64,000 bases of DNA from Phytopseudomonas flavescens. Its GTDB lineage: Bacteria; Pseudomonadota; Gammaproteobacteria; Pseudomonadales; Pseudomonadaceae. The stretch spans positions 1 through 64,000 of the forward strand of contig NZ_FNDG01000024.1 of NCBI RefSeq assembly GCF_900100535.1, read 5' to 3'. The notes under the pieces are model-generated. The model was given only the letters and a program-made list of their open reading frames with translations. It was not told the DNA's origin and searched no databases. The position numbers and the translations under genes were made by a program. Shown one piece after another: positions 17,008 through 25,564 of this stretch (positions are counted from its first letter, which is position 1; each line of letters begins with the position of its first letter).

Positions 17008-17725
17008 GGACGAGTCCTATGCAGTGACGAGAAATGTGGATTCGCGAGTATAACGCCGACGGCGGGCCCGCGGCCAAAGCCTGTGGGCGATGTTTGGCGA
17101 ACGCCCTTGGCCTGGCCGGATTGGCTGCCGAATCGCTTCGCTCGCCGAGGTAGACCGCGACTCGGCGCTATGTGCAGCAGGTCGTCTCATTGCGCGGTAG
17201 CTGGCCAACCGAGTCTTGGCCGGTACCTATCTGCTGAATGGCGGCTTGAGCGGCGAGTCGGCGGCTCTGCAGCCCAGGGCAATGCCGTGTGGCCGAGCCC
17301 TCAACGGCGCATGCCTGTCGTGGCAGTGCCGCCTGCTCAGGCGCGTATCGCCCGCACCTGAGCAGGGCTGGCTCATCCCGTTATCGGGAAGGCTCAAGGG
17401 TGGTAACGCCTTTGCCGACGGGCAGATTGCCATCGGCTAGGGCGTGGCCTGCGGACGCCGGGCCATCGATGCCATGCAAAAGTTGCCCCGGGCGGCTAAT
17501 TGTGCTGCCTGGACGGCTGCACAAGCGCTATGGCTGTGTGACACAATGTCGCGGGATCTTTAGGGTCTGTTGGCGGTCCAGCGCGCGGCTTGTGCTGAAT
17601 CCTCGACAGACGCTGGCGTCCTGCTGGCTGCGAATGACTCGCTGAAACATGTTTGCTGTGTCGCCCCATCACTACCCGTATTGCCGGTAGTGATTTGTTT
17701 GCCAACCTAAAATCAGAGAAGAAAA
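17008..17725. other. Divergent intergenic region, about 0.7 kb, with an inverted repeat before the MFS gene
   Basis: No gene with family resemblance is visible between the AsmA-like gene and the MFS gene. The main feature is a perfect 9-bp inverted repeat, ATCACTACC at 17668-17676 and GGTAGTGAT at 17686-17694, ending 31 bases before the MFS start. It could be an operator or a leader hairpin. The rest is GC-rich with no obvious promoter. Confidence 0.55.
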
Positions 17726-19384
17726 ATGACTGACGCCATCGTGCAAAACGGTGCTTCGGTGACCCCCGCGTTCTTGTCCAAAGCGCGCATCATCGCTAAG
17801 CCCGGTTTCAACCGCTGGCTGGTTCCGCCAGCTGCCCTCGCCATCCACCTGTGCATCGGTATGGCCTACGGATTTTCCGTATTCTGGCTGCCGTTGTCGA
17901 AAGCCATCGGGATCGGTACCGCCGTCGCCTGTGCCCCGGAGATCGGCTTCTTCGAGCAGATCTTCGCCAGCAACTGCGATTGGCAGATCTCCATGCTGGG
18001 CTGGATCTACACGCTGTTCTTCGTCTTCCTGGGTTGTTCGGCTGCCGTATGGGGCGGCTGGCTGGAACATGCCGGCCCGCGCAAGGCCGGCCTGGTGTCG
18101 GCGGTGTGCTGGTGTGGTGGCCTGTTGATTTCCGCGCTCGGCATCTACACGCACCAGATCTGGTTGATGTGGATCGGCTCCGGGGTGATCGGTGGCATCG
18201 GGCTGGGCCTGGGTTACATCTCCCCGGTATCGACCCTGATCAAGTGGTTCCCGGACAAACGCGGCATGGCGACCGGCATGGCCATCATGGGCTTCGGTGG
18301 TGGCGCGATGGTCGGTGCCCCGCTGGCGGCTGCGCTGATGGGCCATTTTGCCAGTGAAACCGACGTCGGCGTGTGGCAGAGCTTCGTGGTGATGGCGGTG
18401 ATCTATTTCATCTTCATGGTCGGCGGGGCTCTTTCCTATCGCGTTCCGCCGACCGGCTGGAAGCCTGCCGGTTGGGTGGCTCCGACAGCCAAGGCCAACA
18501 ACGCGATGATCACCAAGGGGCACGTACACGTGAACACCGCGTGGAAAACCCCGCAGTTCTGGCTGGTGTGGGCCGTACTTTGCCTGAACGTCTCTGCCGG
18601 TATCGGCATCATCGGCATGGCTTCGCCGATGCTGCAGGAAGTATTCGGTGGCAAGCTGATCGGCCTCAGCCTTTCCTTCGGCGAATTGAATGCCGCACAA
18701 CTGAGCCAGATCGCTGCCATCGCTGCCGGCTTCACCGGTCTGCTGAGCCTGTTCAACATCGGCGGGCGCTTCTTCTGGGCATCGTTCTCCGACCTGATCG
18801 GCCGCAAGGCGACCTATTTCGTGTTCTTCGCCCTGGGTTTCAGCCTGTACGCGCTGGTTCCATGGACCGGTCACCTGGGCAGCGTGGCCCTGTTCGTGTT
18901 CGCCTTCTGCCTGATCCTGTCCATGTACGGTGGCGGCTTCGCGACCGTGCCGGCCTATCTGGCGGACCTGTTCGGTACCCAGATGGTCGGCGCGATCCAT
19001 GGCCGCCTGCTGACTGCCTGGGCGTTCGCTGGCGTGCTGGGTCCGGTACTGGTGAACTACCTGCGTGAATATCAGCTGAGCATCGGCGTCGAGCGCGCTG
19101 CTGCCTACGACATCACCCTGTATATTCTCGCTGGCCTGCTGGTGCTGGGCTTCATCTGCAACCTGCTGGTTCGTCCGGTGGATCCCAAGTACTTCATGAG
19201 CGAAGAACAGCTGGCTGCCGAGCGCGCGCACGGCGAGAAATCCAGGCCCACCGCCAACGAGCTGGAGTGGGCTGCCGATCCGTCGAGCAAACCGCTGGTC
19301 ATCGCTGCCTGGCTGGCCGTGGGTATACCGCTGGCATGGGGAGTCTGGGTGACCCTGCAGAAGACCGTCGTGCTGTTCCAGTAA
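17726..19384 (+). CDS. MFS transporter of the oxalate/formate antiporter (OFA) type
   Basis: A 552-residue, 12-helix carrier. It begins with a cytoplasmic tail, then the first helix (AIHLCIGMAYGFSVFWLPL) and the GIGLGLGYISPVSTLIKWFPDKRGMATGMAIMGFGGGA segment, characteristic of OFA-family members. The segment RFFWASFSDLIGRKATYFVFF provides the second MFS loop signature. It has an extra helix near the C-terminus (about 525-545). The substrate is likely a small carboxylate but is not determined by sequence. It stands alone, with its own terminator downstream and an inverted repeat just upstream. Confidence 0.9.
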   Translation: MTDAIVQNGASVTPAFLSKARIIAKPGFNRWLVPPAALAIHLCIGMAYGFSVFWLPLSKAIGIGTAVACAPEIGFFEQIFASNCDWQISMLGWIYTLFFVFLGCSAAVWGGWLEHAGPRKAGLVSAVCWCGGLLISALGIYTHQIWLMWIGSGVIGGIGLGLGYISPVSTLIKWFPDKRGMATGMAIMGFGGGAMVGAPLAAALMGHFASETDVGVWQSFVVMAVIYFIFMVGGALSYRVPPTGWKPAGWVAPTAKANNAMITKGHVHVNTAWKTPQFWLVWAVLCLNVSAGIGIIGMASPMLQEVFGGKLIGLSLSFGELNAAQLSQIAAIAAGFTGLLSLFNIGGRFFWASFSDLIGRKATYFVFFALGFSLYALVPWTGHLGSVALFVFAFCLILSMYGGGFATVPAYLADLFGTQMVGAIHGRLLTAWAFAGVLGPVLVNYLREYQLSIGVERAAAYDITLYILAGLLVLGFICNLLVRPVDPKYFMSEEQLAAERAHGEKSRPTANELEWAADPSSKPLVIAAWLAVGIPLAWGVWVTLQKTVVLFQ

Positions 19385-19402
19385 CGGTCCGTCGTTCGCA
19401 AG

Positions 19403-19440
19403 AATCCCGCCGGTGCCCTGTGCGCCCGCGGGATTTTTTG
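19403..19440 (+). terminator. Intrinsic terminator after the MFS gene
   Basis: AATCCCGC at 19403-19410 and GCGGGATT at 19428-19435 form an 8-bp stem followed by a T run. It starts 19 bases after the stop codon. Confidence 0.75.
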
Positions 19441-19524
19441 TGGGTGTCATTTTTTCCAGCCAGGCCTCACGCGTTTTTCGTCCATTTTTGCCGTGTGGCT
19501 TTATAGGTTCGCTGCTTATCAGCC

Positions 19525-19530
19525 TATAAT
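19525..19530 (+). promoter_or_regulatory. Possible -10 box of the his operon promoter
   Basis: A perfect TATAAT lies 38 bases before the hisB start in a locally AT-richer stretch. The -35 region is poor (TTATAG-like at 18-base spacing), so the assignment is tentative. Confidence 0.35.
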
Positions 19531-19567
19531 GGCGACCCTTTCGCCCAACGATTTTGTGGAGCAGGTG

Positions 19568-20161
19568 ATGGCCGAACGTACGGCATCCGTCGAGCGCAAT
19601 ACCCTGGAGACCCAGATCAAGGTCTCGATCAATCTGGATGGCACCGGCAAGGCCACGTTCGATACCGGCGTGCCGTTTTTCGAGCATATGCTCGACCAGA
19701 TCGCCCGCCACGGCCTGATCGACCTCGACATCTTCTGCAAGGGCGACCTTGAAATCGACGACCACCACACCGTCGAAGACGTCGGTATCACCCTCGGCCA
19801 GGCCTTCGCCAAAGCCGTCGGCGACAAAAAGGGCATGACCCGCTATGGCCATTCCTACGTGCCGCTGGATGAAGCGTTGTCGCGTGTGGTCATCGACTTC
19901 TCCGGTCGTCCGGGCCTGCAGATGCACGTGCCCTTTACCCGCGCCGTGGTCGGCGGATTCGATGTCGACCTGTTCCAGGAGTTCTTCCAGGGCTTCGTCA
20001 ACCATGCTCAGGTCAGCCTGCACATCGACAACCTGCGTGGCGTGAATACCCACCACCAGATCGAAACCGTGTTCAAGGCCTTCGGTCGTGCCCTGCGCAT
20101 GGCCGTGGAGCTCGATCCACGCATGGCCGGCCAGATGCCGTCGACCAAGGGCGTGCTCTGA
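19568..20161 (+). CDS. hisB: Imidazoleglycerol-phosphate dehydratase
   Basis: A 197-residue monofunctional dehydratase of histidine synthesis. Metal-binding signatures FFEHMLDQIARHG and DDHHTVED are present in the first half, with NHAQVSLHID and NTHHQIET in the second repeat. I chose the ATG at 19568 (MAERTASVER) because GTGGAG precedes it and the length fits the family; the longer frame adds a non-conserved leader. Its stop overlaps the hisH start by one base (TGATG), implying coupled translation. Confidence 0.97.
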   Translation: MAERTASVERNTLETQIKVSINLDGTGKATFDTGVPFFEHMLDQIARHGLIDLDIFCKGDLEIDDHHTVEDVGITLGQAFAKAVGDKKGMTRYGHSYVPLDEALSRVVIDFSGRPGLQMHVPFTRAVVGGFDVDLFQEFFQGFVNHAQVSLHIDNLRGVNTHHQIETVFKAFGRALRMAVELDPRMAGQMPSTKGVL

Positions 20162-20799
20162 TGCAGACGGTTGCAGTCATCGACTATGGCATGGGCAACC
20201 TGCACTCTGTGGCCAAGGCACTGGAGCACGTCGGTGCCGGCCGGGTGGTGGTGACCAGCGATGCCCAGGTGATCCGCGAGGCCGACCGCGTGGTGTTCCC
20301 CGGGGTTGGCGCGATCCGCGATTGCATGGCCGAGATCCGCCGCCTGGGCTTCGACGAGCTGGTGCGCGAAGTCAGCCGGGATCGTCCGTTCCTGGGCATC
20401 TGCGTGGGCATGCAGGCGCTGCTCGAGCGTAGCGAGGAGAACGACGGTGTCGACTGCATCGGCCTGTTCCCCGGCCAGGTGCGCTTCTTCGGCAAAGGCA
20501 TGGTCGAAGACGGCGAGCCTCTGAAAGTCCCCCATATGGGCTGGAACGAGGTTGCCCAGGCGGTCAAGCACCCGCTGTGGCACAGCATTCCCGACCAGGC
20601 GCGCTTTTACTTCGTGCACAGCTACTACATCGAAGCCGGCAAGGCGCAGCAGGTCGTTGGCCGTGGGCATTACGGCAAGGATTTCGCTGCTGCCCTGGCC
20701 GACGGCTCGCGCTTCGCCGTGCAATTTCACCCGGAAAAGAGCCACACCCACGGCCTGCAACTGCTGCAGAACTTCGCCGCCTGGGATGGCCGCTGGTAA
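20161..20799 (+). CDS. hisH: Imidazole glycerol phosphate synthase, glutaminase subunit
   Basis: A 212-residue class I glutamine amidotransferase supplying ammonia to HisF. The nucleophile C81 (LGICVGMQ) and the H190/E192 pair (VQFHPEKSH) are intact, and the N-terminal VIDYGMGNLHSVAKAL is typical. It is coupled to hisB by a one-base overlap, and its stop overlaps the start of the small DUF2164 gene. Confidence 0.97.
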   Translation: MQTVAVIDYGMGNLHSVAKALEHVGAGRVVVTSDAQVIREADRVVFPGVGAIRDCMAEIRRLGFDELVREVSRDRPFLGICVGMQALLERSEENDGVDCIGLFPGQVRFFGKGMVEDGEPLKVPHMGWNEVAQAVKHPLWHSIPDQARFYFVHSYYIEAGKAQQVVGRGHYGKDFAAALADGSRFAVQFHPEKSHTHGLQLLQNFAAWDGRW

Positions 20800-21053
20800 T
20801 GGCCAGGCTGAAGAGCCCGATCCTCACGCTCACGCCCGAGCAGGAAAGCGACGCGGTGCACAAGCTGCAGCGCTTCCTGGCCGACCGCTACGAGCTGCAG
20901 TTGGGGTCTTTCGAGGTGCTGGAGCTGCTCGAACTGTTTGGCCGCGAAGTGGCGCCGCATTACTACAACCGGGCGGTCAACGACGCGCACGGCCTGCTGC
21001 GCGAACGCTTCGAAAGCCTCGAAGTCGACCTGTGGGCGCTCGAGAAAGATTGA
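20799..21053 (+). CDS. DUF2164 family small protein
   Basis: An 84-residue protein whose ATG overlaps the hisH TAA. The pattern LTPEQESDAVHKLQRFLADRYELQLGSFE with FGREVAPHYYNRAVND matches the small DUF2164 family, which has no assigned function. Position inside the his operon, with overlapping translation, suggests co-expression rather than a proven role in histidine synthesis. Codon use is like the neighbours. Confidence 0.82.
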   Translation: MARLKSPILTLTPEQESDAVHKLQRFLADRYELQLGSFEVLELLELFGREVAPHYYNRAVNDAHGLLRERFESLEVDLWALEKD

Positions 21054-21090
21054 TCCCAGCCACGCTGATTGAACTGAACAAGGTGTACAG

Positions 21091-21828
21091 ATGCTGATTA
21101 TCCCCGCTATCGACCTCAAGGACGGCGCCTGTGTGCGTTTGCGTCAGGGCCGTATGGAAGATTCCACGGTGTTCTCCGATGACCCGGTGAGCATGGCTGC
21201 CAAGTGGGTCGAAGGCGGTTGCCGTCGTCTGCATCTGGTCGACCTCAACGGTGCGTTCGAAGGCAAGCCCGTCAACGGCGACGTGGTCACTGCCATCGCC
21301 AAACGCTACCCGAACCTGCCGATCCAGATCGGCGGCGGTATCCGCTCCCTGGAAACCATCGAGCATTACGTCAGGGCGGGCGTCAGCTACGTGATCATCG
21401 GCACCAAGGCGGTGAAAGATCCGCAGTTCGTGACCGATGCCTGCAAGGCCTTCCCAGGCAAGGTGATCGTCGGCCTGGATGCCAAGGATGGTTTCGTCGC
21501 CACCGACGGCTGGGCTGAAGTCAGCACCGTGCAGGCCACCGACCTGGCGCGTCGCTTCGAGGCCGATGGCGTCTCGGCGATCGTCTACACCGACATCGCC
21601 AAGGACGGCATGATGCAAGGCTGCAACGTCGAGGCCACCGCGGCCCTGGCCGCTGCCAGCCGCATTCCGGTGATCGCCTCGGGTGGCATCCACAACCTGG
21701 GCGACGTCGAGAAGCTGCTGCTGGCCCGCTCGCCGGGCATCATCGGCGCCATCACCGGCCGGGCCATCTATGAAGGCACCCTGGACGTCGCCGAGGCCCA
21801 GGCCTTTTGCGATTCCTTCAACGGTTGA
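21091..21828 (+). CDS. hisA: ProFAR isomerase (HisA)
   Basis: A 245-residue (beta/alpha)8-barrel isomerase acting on ProFAR. It starts MLIIPAIDLKDG with catalytic Asp D8. The IQIGGGIRS and VYTDIAKDGMMQG segments contain the phosphate-binding loop and second catalytic Asp. The length is normal, and it lies 37 bases after the DUF2164 gene. Confidence 0.97.
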   Translation: MLIIPAIDLKDGACVRLRQGRMEDSTVFSDDPVSMAAKWVEGGCRRLHLVDLNGAFEGKPVNGDVVTAIAKRYPNLPIQIGGGIRSLETIEHYVRAGVSYVIIGTKAVKDPQFVTDACKAFPGKVIVGLDAKDGFVATDGWAEVSTVQATDLARRFEADGVSAIVYTDIAKDGMMQGCNVEATAALAAASRIPVIASGGIHNLGDVEKLLLARSPGIIGAITGRAIYEGTLDVAEAQAFCDSFNG

Positions 21829-21871
21829 CGTTACGTCAGGCGACAGCCTGGCTCGGTACAGGGAACCTGCA

Positions 21872-22168
21872 ATGATCGAATGCCATTCAATCGACGAGGT
21901 GCGTACGCAGATCGATGCTCTTGATCGGCACATCGTCCAGTTGCTGGCCGAGCGCGGTGGCTATGTTCGCCAAGCCGCTCGGTTCAAGCGTGACAGCGAT
22001 GCCGTACGGGCGCCACAGCGGGTCGAGCAGGTCGTTGCCAAGGTCAGAGAGCTGGCGCGTGAGTCGGGGGCCTCTCCCGAGGTGATCGAGCACGTCTACC
22101 GTGCCATGATCGCTGCCTTCATCGAGACCGAACTGACCGAGCACGCCGGCTTGAATCCATCCGCCTGA
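21872..22168 (+). CDS. AroQ-class chorismate mutase (PchB-like)
   Basis: A 98-residue all-helical protein. The pattern SIDEVRTQIDALDRHIVQLLAERGGYVRQAARFKRDSDAVRAPQRVEQVVAKVRELA carries the conserved Arg, Lys, Asp/Arg and Glu/Gln positions of AroQ chorismate mutases and PchB lyases. No signal peptide is seen, so it is cytoplasmic. It lies between hisA and hisF, 43 bases after hisA and 22 before hisF. It could convert chorismate to prephenate or have lyase activity; no salicylate genes are nearby to favour the latter. Confidence 0.85.
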   Translation: MIECHSIDEVRTQIDALDRHIVQLLAERGGYVRQAARFKRDSDAVRAPQRVEQVVAKVRELARESGASPEVIEHVYRAMIAAFIETELTEHAGLNPSA

Positions 22169-22190
22169 CGTCGTATTCCGGAGAGACCCT

Positions 22191-22961
22191 ATGGCATTGG
22201 CCAAACGCATCATCCCCTGCCTCGACGTGGACAACGGCCGTGTGGTCAAGGGCGTCAAGTTCGAGAACATCCGCGATGCCGGCGACCCGGTGGAGATCGC
22301 ACGCCGTTACGACGAGCAGGGCGCCGACGAGATCACCTTTCTCGATATCACCGCCAGCGTCGACGGCCGAGATACCACGTTGCATACCGTCGAGCGCATG
22401 GCCAGCCAGGTGTTCATCCCGTTGACCGTGGGCGGTGGCGTACGCACCGTGATGGACATCCGCAACCTGCTCAATGCCGGTGCCGACAAGGTATCGATCA
22501 ACACCGCCGCGGTGTTCACCCCCGAGTTCGTCGGCGAGGCTGCCTCGCGCTTCGGCTCGCAGTGCATCGTCGTCGCCATCGATGCCAAGAAGGTCTCCGC
22601 CCCGGGCGAAACGCCGCGCTGGGAAATCTTCACCCATGGCGGTCGCAAGCCCACCGGCCTCGATGCGGTGGCCTGGGCGCAGAAGATGGAGGGCCTGGGT
22701 GCTGGCGAAATTCTCCTGACCAGCATGGATCAGGATGGCGTGAAGAGCGGCTACGACCTGGGCGTGACCCGTGCCATCAGTGAGGCCGTGGGCATCCCGG
22801 TGATCGCCTCCGGCGGCGTCGGCAACCTGCAGCACCTGGCCGATGGCATCATCGAAGGCAAGGCGGCGGCGGTGCTGGCGGCGAGCATCTTCCATTTCGG
22901 CGAATACACGGTGCCAGAAGCCAAGGCCTACCTGGCCAGCCGCGGCATCGTGGTGCGCTGA
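22191..22961 (+). CDS. hisF: Imidazole glycerol phosphate synthase, cyclase subunit
   Basis: A 256-residue barrel enzyme, partner of HisH. It starts MALAKRIIPCLDVDNGRVVKG with catalytic Asp in CLDVD and carries the second catalytic Asp in LLTSMDQDG. FLDITAS and VIASGGVGN phosphate-binding loops are intact. It is the last gene of this his block; hisI and hisE are not in the window. Confidence 0.97.
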   Translation: MALAKRIIPCLDVDNGRVVKGVKFENIRDAGDPVEIARRYDEQGADEITFLDITASVDGRDTTLHTVERMASQVFIPLTVGGGVRTVMDIRNLLNAGADKVSINTAAVFTPEFVGEAASRFGSQCIVVAIDAKKVSAPGETPRWEIFTHGGRKPTGLDAVAWAQKMEGLGAGEILLTSMDQDGVKSGYDLGVTRAISEAVGIPVIASGGVGNLQHLADGIIEGKAAAVLAASIFHFGEYTVPEAKAYLASRGIVVR

Positions 22962-23175
22962 ACCGCACACGCAGCGCCTGGAGGTAATGGTTGCTCATCC
23001 AGGGTGCATTTGCGCTTTGGGATGCCCTTTAATGGCGCTAAGCTAGCCGCCGTGTGACAGGGACCGGTCGAGCCAGGGCGTTTAGCCCGGTATTTATGAC
23101 CGAACCGCCTGTTCGCTCCGGGCGTCACCTTTCCGGCCGCCCGTCAACGCTCTGAATTGGCAGGTAGTCGAGTTC

Positions 23176-23931
23176 ATGTACAAACGTCTGTGGTGGGCAG
23201 CGGCGACGGCCCTGCTCGTGATGGCATCGGCGGCACGCGCCGAAATCGACCCGAACTACAACGTGGTGTTGCTGACGGAAAACTTTCCGCCTTACAACAT
23301 GGCGATCAATGGCAAGAACTTCGCGCAGGAAGACAACATCGATGGCATCGCCGTGGACGTGGTGCGCGAGATGTTCAAGCGCGCCGGCGTATCCTACAGC
23401 CTCACCCTGCGTTTCCCCTGGGATCGTATCTATAAACTCGCCCTGGAGAAGCCCGGCTACGGTGTGTTCGTGACCGCGCGTCTGCCTGAGCGCGAGCAAC
23501 TGTTCAAATGGGTCGGGCCAATCGGCCCGGACGACTGGGTGCTGCTGGCGCGTGGCGACAGCAACCTGGTGGTGAGCAATCTGCAGCAGGCCAGGCAGTA
23601 CCGCATCGGTGCCTACAAAGGCGATGCCATCGCCGAGTATCTGGATAAGCAGGGGCTGCAGCCGATCACCTCGCTGCGTGACCAGGAAAATGCCAGGAAA
23701 CTCGTCAATGGCCAGATCGACCTGTGGGCCACCGGTGATCCAGCCGGCCGCTATCTGGCACGCCAGGAAGGCGTCAGCGGCTTGAAAACGGTGATGCGTT
23801 TCAATAGTGCGCAACTGTATCTGGCCCTCAACAGGGACGTGCCGGACGAGGTGGTACAGAAGCTGCAGTCGGAACTGGACAAGATGCGTGCTGAGGGTTA
23901 CGTCGACTCCATCCTCAACAGCTATCTGTAG
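23176..23931 (+). CDS. Orphan periplasmic solute-binding protein (family 3-like), copy 1
   Basis: A 251-residue secreted protein with a signal peptide (WWAAATALLVMASAARA) and a family 3 binding-protein fold (LTENFPPYNM near residue 36, GIAVDVVREMFKRAG). Characteristic blocks are TLRFPWDRIYK and DLWATGDPAGRYLA. It has no permease or ATPase gene beside it. It is strongly similar to the protein encoded directly downstream, so the pair is a tandem duplication. The ligand is unknown. Confidence 0.85.
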   Translation: MYKRLWWAAATALLVMASAARAEIDPNYNVVLLTENFPPYNMAINGKNFAQEDNIDGIAVDVVREMFKRAGVSYSLTLRFPWDRIYKLALEKPGYGVFVTARLPEREQLFKWVGPIGPDDWVLLARGDSNLVVSNLQQARQYRIGAYKGDAIAEYLDKQGLQPITSLRDQENARKLVNGQIDLWATGDPAGRYLARQEGVSGLKTVMRFNSAQLYLALNRDVPDEVVQKLQSELDKMRAEGYVDSILNSYL

Positions 23932-24092
23932 GCATGAAGGCCGTTGGAAAGTACCGCGTCGGCTGCCGAGGTCGCCTGCGCGGGGTCGATGACTGGTTTT
24001 CATGCAGCAATGCGTGCCTTGGCGCGGCATGCGCCAGTCATTGCCATGGAAGGTGGTGATGGGGATTCGGCAGGAGGCCGCCCAACATAACC

Positions 24093-24866
24093 ATGACCAC
24101 GGCGGGACGACTGATGTTGAATACGTTGAAAGCGCTTGTGCTGTTGCTCGCTTTCGCGGCAAGTGCCGCCAGGGCCGAGCTGCCACCCGACTACAAGATG
24201 GTGTTGCTGACCGAGAACTTCCCGCCGTTCAACATGGCGGTGGACGACAAGAATTTCGCCCGCGAAGACGCCATCGATGGTATCAGTGCCGACCTGGTGC
24301 GCGAGATGTTCAAGCGCGCACAGATCGATTACACCCTTACCCTGCGCTTCCCCTGGGATCGCCTTTACAAGCTGACCCTCGACAAGCCCAATTACGGTCT
24401 GTTTTCCACCACCTTCACCCCTGAGCGCCAGCCACTGTTCAAGTGGGTCGGCCCGCTGGCCAAGACCAGTTGGGTGCTGCTGGCCGCGCCCGGCAGCCGC
24501 CTGACCGTCAACAGCCTGAAGGAAGCTGGCCAGTACAGCATCGGCGCCTACAAGAACGATGCGGTCAGCCAACACCTGGAAGGCCAGGGCCTGGTACCGG
24601 TCAACGCCCTGCGCGACCAGGAAAACGTCAAGAAGCTCACGTCCGGCAAGATCGATCTATGGGCCACCACCGACCCGGTCGGCCGCTACCTGGCCAAGCA
24701 GGAGGGGGTGAGTGGCCTGATCACGGTGTTGCGCTTCAATGAGGCCGAGCTTTACCTGGCATTGAACAAGGACACCCCGGACGAAGTCGTGCAACGCCTG
24801 CAGAAGGCGCTCGACCAGTTGCGCAGCGAAGGCTTCGTCGACGAGATGACCAACAGCTATCTGTAG
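24093..24866 (+). CDS. Orphan periplasmic solute-binding protein (family 3-like), copy 2
   Basis: A 257-residue paralogue of the preceding protein, with shared LTENFPP, FKRA, TLRFPWDR, ALRDQEN and LNxDxPDEVVQ blocks. The signal peptide ends around SAARAELPP. The start is uncertain: the ATG at 24093 has a distant AGGAGG, while the ATG at 24114 has a weaker but closer GGGA. There are again no transport partners nearby, so it may feed a remote permease or act as a sensor. Confidence 0.82.
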   Translation: MTTAGRLMLNTLKALVLLLAFAASAARAELPPDYKMVLLTENFPPFNMAVDDKNFAREDAIDGISADLVREMFKRAQIDYTLTLRFPWDRLYKLTLDKPNYGLFSTTFTPERQPLFKWVGPLAKTSWVLLAAPGSRLTVNSLKEAGQYSIGAYKNDAVSQHLEGQGLVPVNALRDQENVKKLTSGKIDLWATTDPVGRYLAKQEGVSGLITVLRFNEAELYLALNKDTPDEVVQRLQKALDQLRSEGFVDEMTNSYL

Positions 24867-24877
24867 GCGCCGCGCGG

Positions 24878-25426
24878 CTATTGCGGCGAATAGCTCCAGC
24901 GGGAGCTGAGCAGCACCACCAGAAACGATGCCAATGCCAGTGCCGCCGCCACGTACCAGAACACTGGCTGTTCGGACAGGCGCTGAGGGTAGATGCTTTG
25001 CGCCGCACCCAGGCCGATGAAGTTGCCGCCGGCAACCAGCACCGCAGCGGCGTAATCATGGAAGCGCCGCGCCTTGTTGGCGCTGTGCGACCACTTGTGG
25101 TCGGTATTGTAGCTGGGCAGGCTCAGGTTGGCGTCGCCCAGGCGTTCGAGTAGCGAGAGGAAGGTGCGCAGGTTGGTGATCGCCCGTTCGGCCTTGTAGT
25201 TGAGAAAGGCGAAGCAGATCGCCGCGACGGGAAAACCGAGCATCAGCCATTCGATGGGGGCGGGGTTGCTGGCCGTGGTCGGGCGCAGGGCCACCAGCGC
25301 GGCGAGCAGGCTGACCACTATGGTCACATACAGCGCCAACGCCTGCTGGCGTTGCGCGATGCGCGCATTGACTTCCTGGTAGGCGGCTATGAAACGGTAG
25401 TTGGCATCGACGATCGATTTCGACAT
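24878..25426 (-). CDS. Four-helix inner-membrane hypothetical protein
   Basis: A 182-residue protein with four predicted membrane segments at roughly residues 28-47, 58-76, 129-147 and 159-177, and a polar loop of about 50 residues in the middle. I chose the start at 25426 because AGGAG lies six bases upstream. It faces the solute-binding genes with 11 bases between stop codons. I recognise no functional family. Confidence 0.75.
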   Translation of the reverse strand: MSKSIVDANYRFIAAYQEVNARIAQRQQALALYVTIVVSLLAALVALRPTTASNPAPIEWLMLGFPVAAICFAFLNYKAERAITNLRTFLSLLERLGDANLSLPSYNTDHKWSHSANKARRFHDYAAAVLVAGGNFIGLGAAQSIYPQRLSEQPVFWYVAAALALASFLVVLLSSRWSYSPQ

Positions 25427-25512
25427 GCAGGGCTCCTGGCGATGGTGGGGCTGCCGTTCAATGGTGGAATCTAACAAGAATCCTCTGCTGCGGTCAGTGG
25501 CCGATTCCATGA

Positions 25513-25548
25513 AAAAGCCCCATTGCAGAGAGCTGCAATGGGGCTTTT
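25513..25548 (-). terminator. Intrinsic terminator of the ctpA transcription unit
   Basis: AAAAGCCCCATTGCAG and its exact complement flank a four-base loop, giving a 16-bp perfect stem with terminal A/T runs. It sits 16 bases after the ctpA stop and before the next minus-strand gene. Confidence 0.9.
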
Positions 25549-25564
25549 GCCGAGCGCGGGGGCG

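Noticed and set aside
17672..20056. Minus-strand ORF of 794 codons over the MFS and hisB genes
   Set aside because: Composition is His/Gln/Gly-rich as expected for an antisense frame, and both strands cannot be coding here because MFS and HisB are unmistakable.
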